DNA from: Flavobacteriaceae bacterium R38
Lineage (GTDB): Bacteria > Bacteroidota > Bacteroidia > Flavobacteriales > Flavobacteriaceae
Length of the DNA stretch: 64,000 bases
NCBI GenBank assembly: GCA_009901575.1
Contig: WXYP01000001.1
Coordinates: 868,001 to 932,000, forward strand
Direction of reading: 5' to 3'
The translations under genes and the position numbers were made by a program. Positions 20,005 to 27,703 of the stretch are shown here, one piece after another. Positions within the stretch are counted from its first letter, which is position 1. Each line of letters opens with the position of its first letter. The notes below the pieces were generated by a model, which worked only from the letters and a program-made list of their open reading frames with translations, did no database searches and had not been told where the DNA came from.

Positions 20005-21336
20005 ATGAATTATTTAGCTAGCTTTATTTTTGCCGTTATTTTAGTTGCTGGTATTGGTTTTTTTGTATGGAATATCAAAAAACTAATACGTAATATAAAA
20101 CTAGGTAAAGAAGTAGATGCAAATGATAATAAAGCGCAACGCTGGAAAAATATGATAAGAATTGCATTAGGTCAGCAAAAAATGGTTGTTAGACCTGTTG
20201 CAGGATTTTTGCATATCATAGTTTACCTTGGTTTTATCATAATCAATATCGAAGTGTTGGAAATCATCATGGATGGTTTGTTTGGAACACATAGGTTGTT
20301 TTCAGATTTTGGAACCGTTTATAATGTTTTAATAGGATCTTTCGAAATCCTGGCATTATTGGTTTTTGTTTCTGTTATTATTTTCTGGATACGAAGAAAT
20401 ATTAAACGTATTCAACGATTTATTAAACCAGAAATGAAAGGATGGCCAAAACAAGACGGTAATATGATCCTTTATTTTGAAATGATTTTAATGGGGTTAT
20501 TCTTGATAATGAATGGAGCAGATTATCAATTGCAACTTATGGGAGCAGAGCATTATGTTAAGGCAGGTGCTTTTCCTGTAAGCCAGTTTTTGGAACCAAT
20601 TTTAAGTGGTTTATCAGAAGGTACTCTTATTATCATTGAACGTACTGCCTGGTGGTTACACATCATTGGAATATTGATTTTTTTAAATTATTTATACTAC
20701 TCAAAGCATCTACATATATTATTGGCTTTCCCAAATACGTATTTTGGTAAGCTGAATGAGAAAGGACAATTAGATAATCTGGAATCTGTTACAAAAGAAG
20801 TACAGTTAATGTTAGACCCTAATGCAGATCCTTTTGCAGCTCCACAGGAAAATGAAGAAGAAGCTGCTCCGGAAAAATTTGGAGCTTCAGATGTATTAGA
20901 TCTTAATCAGATACAATTACTAAATGCTTACACCTGTACAGAGTGTGGAAGATGTACAAGCGAGTGTCCGGCTAATCAGACAGGTAAAAAATTATCTCCT
21001 CGTAAAATTATGATGGACACAAGAGACAGGCTTGAAGAGGTAGGAAAAAATATTGATGCTAATCAGGGAGAATTTAAAGATGATGGAAAACAACTTCTTG
21101 ATAATTATATAACACGAGAAGAAATCTGGGCTTGTACAACGTGTAATGCCTGTGTTGAGGCATGCCCTGTAAGTATAGATCCGCTTTCAATTATTATAGA
21201 AATGAGACGTTATCTAGTGATGGAACAATCCGCCGCTCCAGTAGAACTAAATAATATGATGAGTAATATTGAAAACAATGGCGCACCATGGCCATATAAT
21301 CAAATGGACAGGTTAAACTGGAAAGACGAAGCATAA
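20005..21336 (+). CDS. Membrane-anchored 4Fe-4S ferredoxin/HdrC-like oxidoreductase subunit
   Basis: 443 residues. Five or six transmembrane segments at about 5-240 resemble the NarI/HdrE-type membrane subunit, with histidines (His70, His219 and nearby) that could bind heme. A cytosolic part follows with two 4Fe-4S motifs: C311-x2-C314-x2-C317-x3-C321-P and C377-x2-C380-x2-C383-x3-C387-P, as in HdrC. It likely passes electrons between a quinone or heme site and the CCG-domain protein encoded two genes downstream (21825). The final electron donor and acceptor are unknown. Confidence 0.85.
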   Translation: MNYLASFIFAVILVAGIGFFVWNIKKLIRNIKLGKEVDANDNKAQRWKNMIRIALGQQKMVVRPVAGFLHIIVYLGFIIINIEVLEIIMDGLFGTHRLFSDFGTVYNVLIGSFEILALLVFVSVIIFWIRRNIKRIQRFIKPEMKGWPKQDGNMILYFEMILMGLFLIMNGADYQLQLMGAEHYVKAGAFPVSQFLEPILSGLSEGTLIIIERTAWWLHIIGILIFLNYLYYSKHLHILLAFPNTYFGKLNEKGQLDNLESVTKEVQLMLDPNADPFAAPQENEEEAAPEKFGASDVLDLNQIQLLNAYTCTECGRCTSECPANQTGKKLSPRKIMMDTRDRLEEVGKNIDANQGEFKDDGKQLLDNYITREEIWACTTCNACVEACPVSIDPLSIIIEMRRYLVMEQSAAPVELNNMMSNIENNGAPWPYNQMDRLNWKDEA

Positions 21337-21354
21337 CTTAATTAACGCCAAAAA

Positions 21355-21804
21355 ATGAATGAAAAAGAAGTAGAAAAGCTATTAAGCGAGAAAATAGAGT
21401 TAGGAGAACATGTAAGCCCTGTATTGCCTAAAGGGATAAAAAATTACCTGATTGATATTGACGGGACCATTTGTGACGATATTCCAAATGAAGAACCGGA
21501 AAGAATGGCAACAGCAGAATTATATCCTGATGCCCTGCGTACATTGAATAAATGGTATGATGAAGGGCATATCATTTGCTTTTTTACCTCCCGTACAGAA
21601 GATCATCGGGAAGTAACAGAAACATGGTTAAACAAACACGGTTTTAAATACCATGGAATGGTTATGGGAAAACCCAGAGGAGGAAATTATCATTGGATAG
21701 ATAATCACCTGGTAAAAGCAACACGTTACAGAGGAAAGTTTACAGACCTTATAGAGAAGGAAGTTACGATAGAAGTGTTTGATGATGAAGAACACGACCA
21801 ATAA
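21355..21804 (+). CDS. HAD-superfamily hydrolase, small
   Basis: 149 residues with the HAD motif I Asp34-x-Asp36 (YLIDIDGTICDD), motif II Ser/Thr in CFFTSRTEDH near residue 80, and a C-terminal HWIDNHL region with an acidic motif IV candidate. No cap domain is evident, so it should act on a large or phosphorylated substrate. Related proteins are sometimes named phosphoheptose isomerase, which the sequence does not support. It is inserted between the two Fe-S protein genes (18 bp after one, 20 bp before the other), a linkage that suggests a shared operon rather than a known shared reaction. Confidence 0.75.
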   Translation: MNEKEVEKLLSEKIELGEHVSPVLPKGIKNYLIDIDGTICDDIPNEEPERMATAELYPDALRTLNKWYDEGHIICFFTSRTEDHREVTETWLNKHGFKYHGMVMGKPRGGNYHWIDNHLVKATRYRGKFTDLIEKEVTIEVFDDEEHDQ

Positions 21805-21824
21805 ATTATGTTAAATTTATAAGT

Positions 21825-22616
21825 ATGAGCGAGACTTTAAAGGTACCGACTATGGCCGAATTTTTAGCTGAAGGAAAGCAGCCTGAAATATTATTTTGGG
21901 TAGGTTCAGCCGGAAGTTATGATGACAGGGCTAAGAAAATTACAAAGGCTTTTGTGAAAATTTTGAATAGAGCTCAAGTTGATTTTGCAGTTTTAGGCTC
22001 CGAAGAGAGTTCTACCGGTGATGTAGCCAAGCGTGCAGGGAATGAGTTTTTATTTCAAATGCAGGCTATGACCAATATAGAAATGCTTAATGCTTATGAA
22101 GTAAAACGTATTGTAACGTGCGATCCTCATTCGTTTAACTGTTTAAAAAATGAATACCCGGGTCTGGGAGGTCATTATGAAGTGTTGCATCATACACAAT
22201 TTATAAAGGAATTAATAGAATCAGGGAAATTATCTATTGAGGGGAAAAACTATGAAGGTAAGCGTATTACATTTCATGATCCTTGTTATTTAGGAAGAGC
22301 AAATAGAGAATACAATGCTCCCAGAGAAGTTTTGCAAACTCTTAATGCCAAACTTATAGAGATGAAAAGAAGCAAATCCAGAGCATTATGTTGTGGAGCA
22401 GGGGGAGCGCAAATGTTCAAAGAACCGGAAAAAGGAGATCTGGACATTAATATAATGCGTACCGAAGATGCACTTAAAGTAAATCCTGACATCATTGCCA
22501 CTGGTTGCCCGTATTGTAATACTATGATGACAGACGGGATTAAAAATAAAGAAAAAGAATCGGAAATAGCAGTAATGGATGTTGCAGAACTCATCGCCAG
22601 TGCTCAAAATTTATAA
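21825..22616 (+). CDS. CCG-domain (Fe-S) oxidoreductase subunit, HdrB/LutA-like
   Basis: 263 residues. The C-terminal half carries an intact cysteine-rich CCG motif: Cys154 (HDPCYLGR), Cys189-Cys190-Gly (ALCCGAGGAQM) and C228-x2-C231 (TGCPYC), a noncubane 4Fe-4S site in HdrB. The N-terminal half has the CCG-like fold (WVGSAGSYDDR, TGDVAKRAGNE, CDPHSFNCLKNEYP) but serine at two places where a ligand cysteine would be expected, so it may hold only one cluster. It pairs with the membrane Fe-S protein at 20005 as a two-piece HdrBC/GlpC-like electron-transfer unit. Confidence 0.8.
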   Translation: MSETLKVPTMAEFLAEGKQPEILFWVGSAGSYDDRAKKITKAFVKILNRAQVDFAVLGSEESSTGDVAKRAGNEFLFQMQAMTNIEMLNAYEVKRIVTCDPHSFNCLKNEYPGLGGHYEVLHHTQFIKELIESGKLSIEGKNYEGKRITFHDPCYLGRANREYNAPREVLQTLNAKLIEMKRSKSRALCCGAGGAQMFKEPEKGDLDINIMRTEDALKVNPDIIATGCPYCNTMMTDGIKNKEKESEIAVMDVAELIASAQNL

Positions 22617-22673
22617 TAACTTTTCACAAATAGTTCTTTTATTTTTAAAGAATCCTTGTAGCGCAATATTCTC

Positions 22674-22703
22674 TTTATAATTGAATATATAATCTTATTT
22701 TTG
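22674..22703 (+). promoter_or_regulatory. Putative promoter of the 22734 gene
   Basis: TATTTTTG at 22696-22703 fits the -7 consensus TAnnTTTG; TTTA 19 bp upstream is a weak -33 element. The predicted start near 22710 lies 24 bases ahead of the ATG at 22734. Preceded by the 117-bp gap after the CCG gene. Confidence 0.35.
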
Positions 22704-22733
22704 TAGTAAAGTAAATGCTTAGAAGAATAGATT

Positions 22734-23219
22734 ATGCTAGTAGAATTTAAAGACCTTCCAAAAACTTCCAGAGTTTGGATTTACCAGGCGAATAGAGGCT
22801 TCTCATCAGAAGAAATTGTAGAAATTAAAACAAAATTAGATGCTTTTATAGAGAATTGGACTGCTCATGGCTCCAATTTGAAAGCGTCTTATGAAATTAA
22901 GTATAACAGATTTATAATAATAGCCTTAGATCAAAACGTGCATGCTGCCAGTGGCTGTTCTATAGATGCTTCTGTTCATTTTATTCAGCGATTAGAACAA
23001 GAATACAATGTTGAATTACTGGACAAAATGAATGTTTCTTTTAAACAAGGAGATTTTGTAGCGTATAAACCATTACTGGAATTTAAGAAAATGGCTAAGA
23101 ATAAATCAGTTTCAAAAAATACTATTGTTTTTAATAATCTGGTAACTAATATAGACGAATACCTTCAGTTTTGGGAGGTTCCGGCCAAAGATAGTTGGCA
23201 TTCAAGGTTCCTTAATTAA
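22734..23219 (+). CDS. Conserved Flavobacteriia protein of unknown function
   Basis: 161 residues, soluble, no signal peptide. Visible blocks are VWIYQANRGFSSEEI near the N-terminus, FIIIALDQNVHAASGCSIDASV in the middle, and VFNNLVTNIDEYLQFWEVP near the end. Relatives in databases are often called ABC transporter ATPase, but there is no Walker A, Walker B or ABC signature here, so the name is not justified. It looks like a compact single-domain protein of roughly 160 residues. It has its own candidate promoter and ends just before a 10-bp inverted repeat, consistent with a monocistronic gene. Confidence 0.7.
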   Translation: MLVEFKDLPKTSRVWIYQANRGFSSEEIVEIKTKLDAFIENWTAHGSNLKASYEIKYNRFIIIALDQNVHAASGCSIDASVHFIQRLEQEYNVELLDKMNVSFKQGDFVAYKPLLEFKKMAKNKSVSKNTIVFNNLVTNIDEYLQFWEVPAKDSWHSRFLN

Positions 23220-23221
23220 TT

Positions 23222-23246
23222 CTTAACTTAAAGTTATTAAGTTAAG
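23222..23246. repeat. Perfect 10-bp inverted repeat (possible terminator or operator)
   Basis: CTTAACTTAA, five bases AGTTA, then TTAAGTTAAG: a perfect stem 3 bp past the stop of the 22734 gene and 83 bp before the GH3 fusion gene. No T-run follows, so it is not a textbook intrinsic terminator; either a bidirectional mRNA-end hairpin or a protein-binding dyad. Confidence 0.5.
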
Positions 23247-23328
23247 GTTGTTGAAAGAATCAAGAATCTTAACTTTTATAAATATGCCATCAGTTGTATC
23301 TTTTGGCATTGTTTTAGTTGATATTCTT

Positions 23329-26241
23329 ATGATGCGAAAATATATAATAGTTTTTTTGTCCCTTTTTTGTGGATTACTCAATGCGCAACAAAACCCGTTA
23401 TTATCTGTAGATTCTTTAGCACAAACTAAATGGGTGGATAGTTTGTACACCAATATGACATTGGAAGAGAAAATCGGGCAACTTTTTATGATTGATGTTT
23501 TTTCTTCTAAAGAGAAGACGCATACAGACAGGATAAAAAAACTTATTGAAGAATATCATATAGGAGGAGTGATTTTTTCAAAAGGAGGTCCTCAACGACA
23601 AGCTAAACTGACCAATGAGTATCAAGCATTATCTAAAACACCATTACTGGTGGCAATGGATGCAGAATGGGGATTGGCAATGCGTTTGGATTCTACCTAT
23701 GCATATCCGTGGAATATGACATTAGGTGCAGTAAGAGACAATAATTTAATTGAGAAAGTAGGATATCAGATTGGAAAACATGCAAAACGATTAGGAGTTC
23801 ATATTAATTTTGCACCAGACATTGATATCAATACTAATCCGGATAACCCTATTATAGGGAACAGATCTTTTGGGGAAGATAAAATTAATGTTACAGAAAA
23901 GGCATTGGCATTCATGAAAGGAATGCAAAGTGCAGGAACACTCACTTGTGGAAAACATTTCCCGGGACATGGAGATACAGATACAGATTCTCATAAAACC
24001 TTACCCACAATTTCTTTTACTGAAAAAAGGATAGATAGCATAGAATTATACCCTTACAAAAGATTAATAGAAGAAAATCTTGAGAGTGTGATGATAGCAC
24101 ACTTAAACGTACCTAGTTTAGAATCAAGAAGTGGGTATCCTTCTTCGATTTCTGAAAATATTGTAACTAATCTTCTTAAGAAACAACTTAAGTTTGAAGG
24201 TCTTGTTTTTACTGATGCTCTTAATATGAAAGGAGCCACTAATTTTGATGAAGCAGGAGAAGTAGATTTAGCTGCTTTTTTGGCTGGGAATGATATACTA
24301 TTGATTCCGGAAAACATTTCTAAATCTTTTAAAAAATTAAAAGAAGCATATGACAAAGGTGTAATTACGGAAGAACGGTTGGCTTATTCCGTTAAAAAAA
24401 TCCTTCAGGCAAAATATAAAGCCGGATTACATGAATATTCACCGATAGAAACCGAAAACCTGGTTGAAGATTTAAATACGTTACAAGATGAATTACTTCA
24501 TGAAGAAGTTATGGAAAACGCGATTACACTTGCCAAAAATAAATTAAATCTTGTGCCTGTCCGAAACTTAGAAATAAAGAAAATAGCATATGTGAAATTT
24601 GGAGATGATAGTGGTGATGCTTTTTTAAAGAGCCTTCAATTGTATGGTAAAGTAGATGAAGTTAAAGCTGACAGGTTAGATGAAATGATGGCCAGATTAA
24701 AAAATTATAACCTGGTTATTATTGGATTACACAGATCTAATGATAATCCGTGGAAATCCTATAAATTCACCAATAAAGAGCTAACATGGCTTCATGAAAT
24801 ATCCAGGAATCACAATGTGATACTAGATGTTTTTGTAAAACCATACGCTCTTCTTAACATTCCTTCTCTAACCAATATAGAAACTATTTTAGTCAGTTAT
24901 CAGAATAGTGAAATAGCTCAAAAAAAATCCGCACAAATTATTTTTGGAGCACTCTTAAGTAAAGGGGTTTTACCGGTCTCTGCTCATGAAGAATTGCCTG
25001 TGAATACGAGTTTGAAGATTAATAAATTACTTCGATTAGGGTACGGACTTCCGGAGAGTGTGAACATGAATAGTTTACAGCTGCAAAAAATAGATTCTAT
25101 AATGAATGCTGCTGTAGATTCAACAGTAGTGCCCGGAGCTCAAGTTTTAATTGCCAGAAAAGGGAAAGTAATATATCAAAAGGCTTTTGGTAAAACAACC
25201 TATAATTCCTCAAAAAGTATCTTAAATAGTGATATTTACGATGTGGCATCATTAACCAAGATTCTATCTACCTTACCAATGGTGATGAAATTAGAAGAGG
25301 AAAAGAAAGTAACATTGCAAACCCCATTAAAGACAATTTTACCAGAAGCAAAAGGGACAGATAAAGAAGATATTACATTGCTGGAGATGCTTTCTCATTA
25401 TGGTAGATTAACACCATGGATTCCATATTATTTAAGAACTTTAGATTCGGTTACCAAAAAACCGTCTCCGGTTTATTACAGAAATCGCCCGGATGAATCT
25501 CATTCAATTAAAGTCATTGGAAACCTATACCTAAGAAACGATTTTAAAGATACTATCATCAATAGGATTTTAGAAAGCAATTTATTACGCCGCAAAGAGT
25601 ACAGGTATAGTGACGTACCATATTACTTACTAAAAGAATTTATAGAAAGAACGTTAGATGAACCTTTAGATATTTTAGTACAAAAGAACTTTTATAGTTC
25701 ATTGGGAGCTAATTATACGACGTATAAACCTTTAGAGAAATTTCCAAGAGACCGTATAGTTCCTTCAGAAAATGATACTTATTTCAGATACCAGCCAATT
25801 CATGGATATGTACATGATATGGGAGCAGCAATGCAAGGAGGAGTTGGCGGGCATGCCGGACTGTTTAGTAATGCCAATGATATTGCTAAGATTATGCAAA
25901 TGTATTTACAAGGAGGGTATTATGGAGGAAAAAGATACTTCAAAACACAGACAATTAATAAATTTAATACCTGCTATTTTTGCGAGCGGGAAAACAGGAG
26001 AGGTGTAGGGTTTGATAAACCACAATTAGATGAGTCCGGGCCAACATGTGGGTGTGTATCATATGCTAGTTTTGGTCATAGCGGGTTTACAGGTACATAT
26101 ACCTGGGCAGACCCTGAAAAGGAAATTGTTTATGTATTTTTATCTAACAGAACATACCCTACAGCCGAAAACAGAAAATTAATAACAGAGAATACTAGAA
26201 CCAATATTCAACAGATCATTTACGACGCGATTGAAGATTGA
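23329..26241 (+). CDS. GH3 (NagZ-like) glycosidase fused to a serine beta-lactamase-like domain
   Basis: About 970 residues. A signal peptide (RKYIIVFLSLFCGLLNAQ) leads to a GH3 domain with the NagZ-type signature KHFPGHGDTDTDSHKTLP (catalytic His dyad partner) and nucleophile loop FTDALNMKGA, then a GH3 C-terminal-like region, then a class C beta-lactamase/PBP4-like domain: S-x-x-K in DVASLTKI, a Tyr in YRYSDVPYY, and HSGFTGT as the KTG-equivalent. Likely periplasmic, releasing N-acetylglucosamine from muropeptides and acting on peptides or esters. I start at the ATG pair 23329/23332; an upstream in-frame start at 23248 adds a non-signal tail. The bshA gene follows after 33 bp. Confidence 0.88.
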   Translation: MMRKYIIVFLSLFCGLLNAQQNPLLSVDSLAQTKWVDSLYTNMTLEEKIGQLFMIDVFSSKEKTHTDRIKKLIEEYHIGGVIFSKGGPQRQAKLTNEYQALSKTPLLVAMDAEWGLAMRLDSTYAYPWNMTLGAVRDNNLIEKVGYQIGKHAKRLGVHINFAPDIDINTNPDNPIIGNRSFGEDKINVTEKALAFMKGMQSAGTLTCGKHFPGHGDTDTDSHKTLPTISFTEKRIDSIELYPYKRLIEENLESVMIAHLNVPSLESRSGYPSSISENIVTNLLKKQLKFEGLVFTDALNMKGATNFDEAGEVDLAAFLAGNDILLIPENISKSFKKLKEAYDKGVITEERLAYSVKKILQAKYKAGLHEYSPIETENLVEDLNTLQDELLHEEVMENAITLAKNKLNLVPVRNLEIKKIAYVKFGDDSGDAFLKSLQLYGKVDEVKADRLDEMMARLKNYNLVIIGLHRSNDNPWKSYKFTNKELTWLHEISRNHNVILDVFVKPYALLNIPSLTNIETILVSYQNSEIAQKKSAQIIFGALLSKGVLPVSAHEELPVNTSLKINKLLRLGYGLPESVNMNSLQLQKIDSIMNAAVDSTVVPGAQVLIARKGKVIYQKAFGKTTYNSSKSILNSDIYDVASLTKILSTLPMVMKLEEEKKVTLQTPLKTILPEAKGTDKEDITLLEMLSHYGRLTPWIPYYLRTLDSVTKKPSPVYYRNRPDESHSIKVIGNLYLRNDFKDTIINRILESNLLRRKEYRYSDVPYYLLKEFIERTLDEPLDILVQKNFYSSLGANYTTYKPLEKFPRDRIVPSENDTYFRYQPIHGYVHDMGAAMQGGVGGHAGLFSNANDIAKIMQMYLQGGYYGGKRYFKTQTINKFNTCYFCERENRRGVGFDKPQLDESGPTCGCVSYASFGHSGFTGTYTWADPEKEIVYVFLSNRTYPTAENRKLITENTRTNIQQIIYDAIED

Positions 26242-26274
26242 TCTTAATGATAGTATAGCATAATATAAAAGAAA

Positions 26275-27402
26275 ATGAAAATTGCGATAGTTTGTTACCC
26301 GACTTTTGGAGGTAGTGGAGTTGTAGCTACAGAATTAGGGATTGCGCTTGCAAACAGAGGACATGAAATACATTTTATTACCTATAAACAACCAGTTAGA
26401 CTAGCTTTATTAAATAATAATATATTTTATCACGAAGTACATGTTCCGGAATATGCACTATTCCATTATCAACCTTATGAACTGGCATTGTCCAGTAAGC
26501 TGGTAAATATGGTTAAAATGTATAAAATAGAATTGCTGCATGTACATTATGCGATACCACATGCATACGCAGGTTATATGGCGAAGAAGATGCTTCAGTC
26601 TGAAGGAATTAATATTCCAATGGTTACAACTTTGCACGGTACAGATATAACCCTGGTAGGAAATCATCCTTTTTATAAGCCGGCTGTTGCATTCAGTATT
26701 AATGAATCAGATGTTGTTACTTCTGTATCTGCGAGTTTAAAAGAAGATACACTTCGTTTTTTCGACATTAAAAAAGAAGTGCATGTCGTACCTAACTTTA
26801 TCGATTCGACAAAATATGATTCAGATTTTACAGATTGTCAGCGTGATATGATGGCGGATGCAGATGAAAAAATTATCACACATATCAGTAATTTCAGAAA
26901 GGTTAAAAGAATTCCGGATGTCATTAAGATTTTTGCCAAAATACAAGAACAGATACCTTCTAAGCTTGTTATGGTGGGAGAAGGGCCTGAAAAAGAAAAG
27001 GCAGAGCGTTTATGCAAAGAATTAGAGATTACAGATAGAGTAATATTTCTAGGAAACAGTAATGAAATAGACAGAATCTTATGTTTCACAGATTTGTTTT
27101 TACTACCTTCTGAGACCGAAAGTTTTGGATTGGCAGCATTAGAAGCTATGATTAATAAAGTACCTGTAATATCCAGTAATACAGGAGGTATTCCCGAAAT
27201 AAATAAACATGGAGTAAGCGGATATTTAAGTAACGTTGGAGATGTAGATGAGATGGCTGAAAACGGAATTAAAATATTAATAGATGAACAAAGGCTGAAC
27301 GATTTTAAAGAAAATGCTAAAAAAGAAGCATTAAAATTTGAAATTGAAAATGTTGTTCCTATTTATGAAGAAATCTATCAGAAAGCATTTAGCCTTGCCT
27401 GA
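26275..27402 (+). CDS. bshA: N-acetyl-alpha-D-glucosaminyl L-malate synthase BshA
   Basis: 375 residues, GT4 family glycosyltransferase for the first step of bacillithiol synthesis (UDP-GlcNAc plus L-malate). Diagnostic N-terminus IVCYPTFGGSGVVATELG, the middle THGTDITLVG, and the donor-binding C-terminal region PSETESFGLAALEAMINKVPVIS with the E-x7-E pattern. The close match to the GSGVVA signature makes this more specific than a generic GT4 call. It shares a transcript with the GH3 fusion gene upstream. It is not part of the polysaccharide locus that begins 300 bp downstream. Confidence 0.93.
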   Translation: MKIAIVCYPTFGGSGVVATELGIALANRGHEIHFITYKQPVRLALLNNNIFYHEVHVPEYALFHYQPYELALSSKLVNMVKMYKIELLHVHYAIPHAYAGYMAKKMLQSEGINIPMVTTLHGTDITLVGNHPFYKPAVAFSINESDVVTSVSASLKEDTLRFFDIKKEVHVVPNFIDSTKYDSDFTDCQRDMMADADEKIITHISNFRKVKRIPDVIKIFAKIQEQIPSKLVMVGEGPEKEKAERLCKELEITDRVIFLGNSNEIDRILCFTDLFLLPSETESFGLAALEAMINKVPVISSNTGGIPEINKHGVSGYLSNVGDVDEMAENGIKILIDEQRLNDFKENAKKEALKFEIENVVPIYEEIYQKAFSLA

Positions 27403-27703
27403 AGTCTAAGCGACTATTCTATAAAAATACCTGAAAGTTTAAATAGTACCTATAAAAATTAGAAATAGATTTTTGATGAAAGATGATAATTAAAACTTCT
27501 ATTATCATATAACCTAGATTTAATTGTAGTTTATAGATTAATTTTGATTAATTAGGTTAATTCGATAACCTTTATACACGTTTATTAAAATACATTTCCT
27601 GACCAATCTAAAAATGATGCTAATGTTTTAAACCCATTAGCAATAAAATAATCATATGAGTTTTGGAAGGAATAGTAAATTATAATTGTTTAAAGATTAT
27701 TTT
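27403..27703 (+). other. Intergenic region at the left edge of the polysaccharide locus
   Basis: 301 bp without a gene. It contains an 8-bp inverted repeat (ATGATAAT at 27483-27490 and ATTATCAT at 27501-27508, loop of 10) and a -7-like TAATTTTG at 27539-27546 without a properly spaced -33 element. It probably ends the bshA transcript and starts the carbamoyltransferase one; the exact sites are not clear. Confidence 0.45.

Noticed and set aside
21355-21804. Reading the HAD gene as phosphoheptose isomerase
   Set aside because: It has the D-x-D and HAD motifs and none of the SIS-domain features of GmhA.
22734-23219. The name ABC transporter ATPase for this conserved gene
   Set aside because: No Walker A, Walker B or signature motif in the 161 residues, so the database name is a mis-annotation.
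23248-23328. An upstream start for the GH3 fusion gene
   Set aside because: The extra residues precede a perfect signal peptide that begins at 23329/23332.
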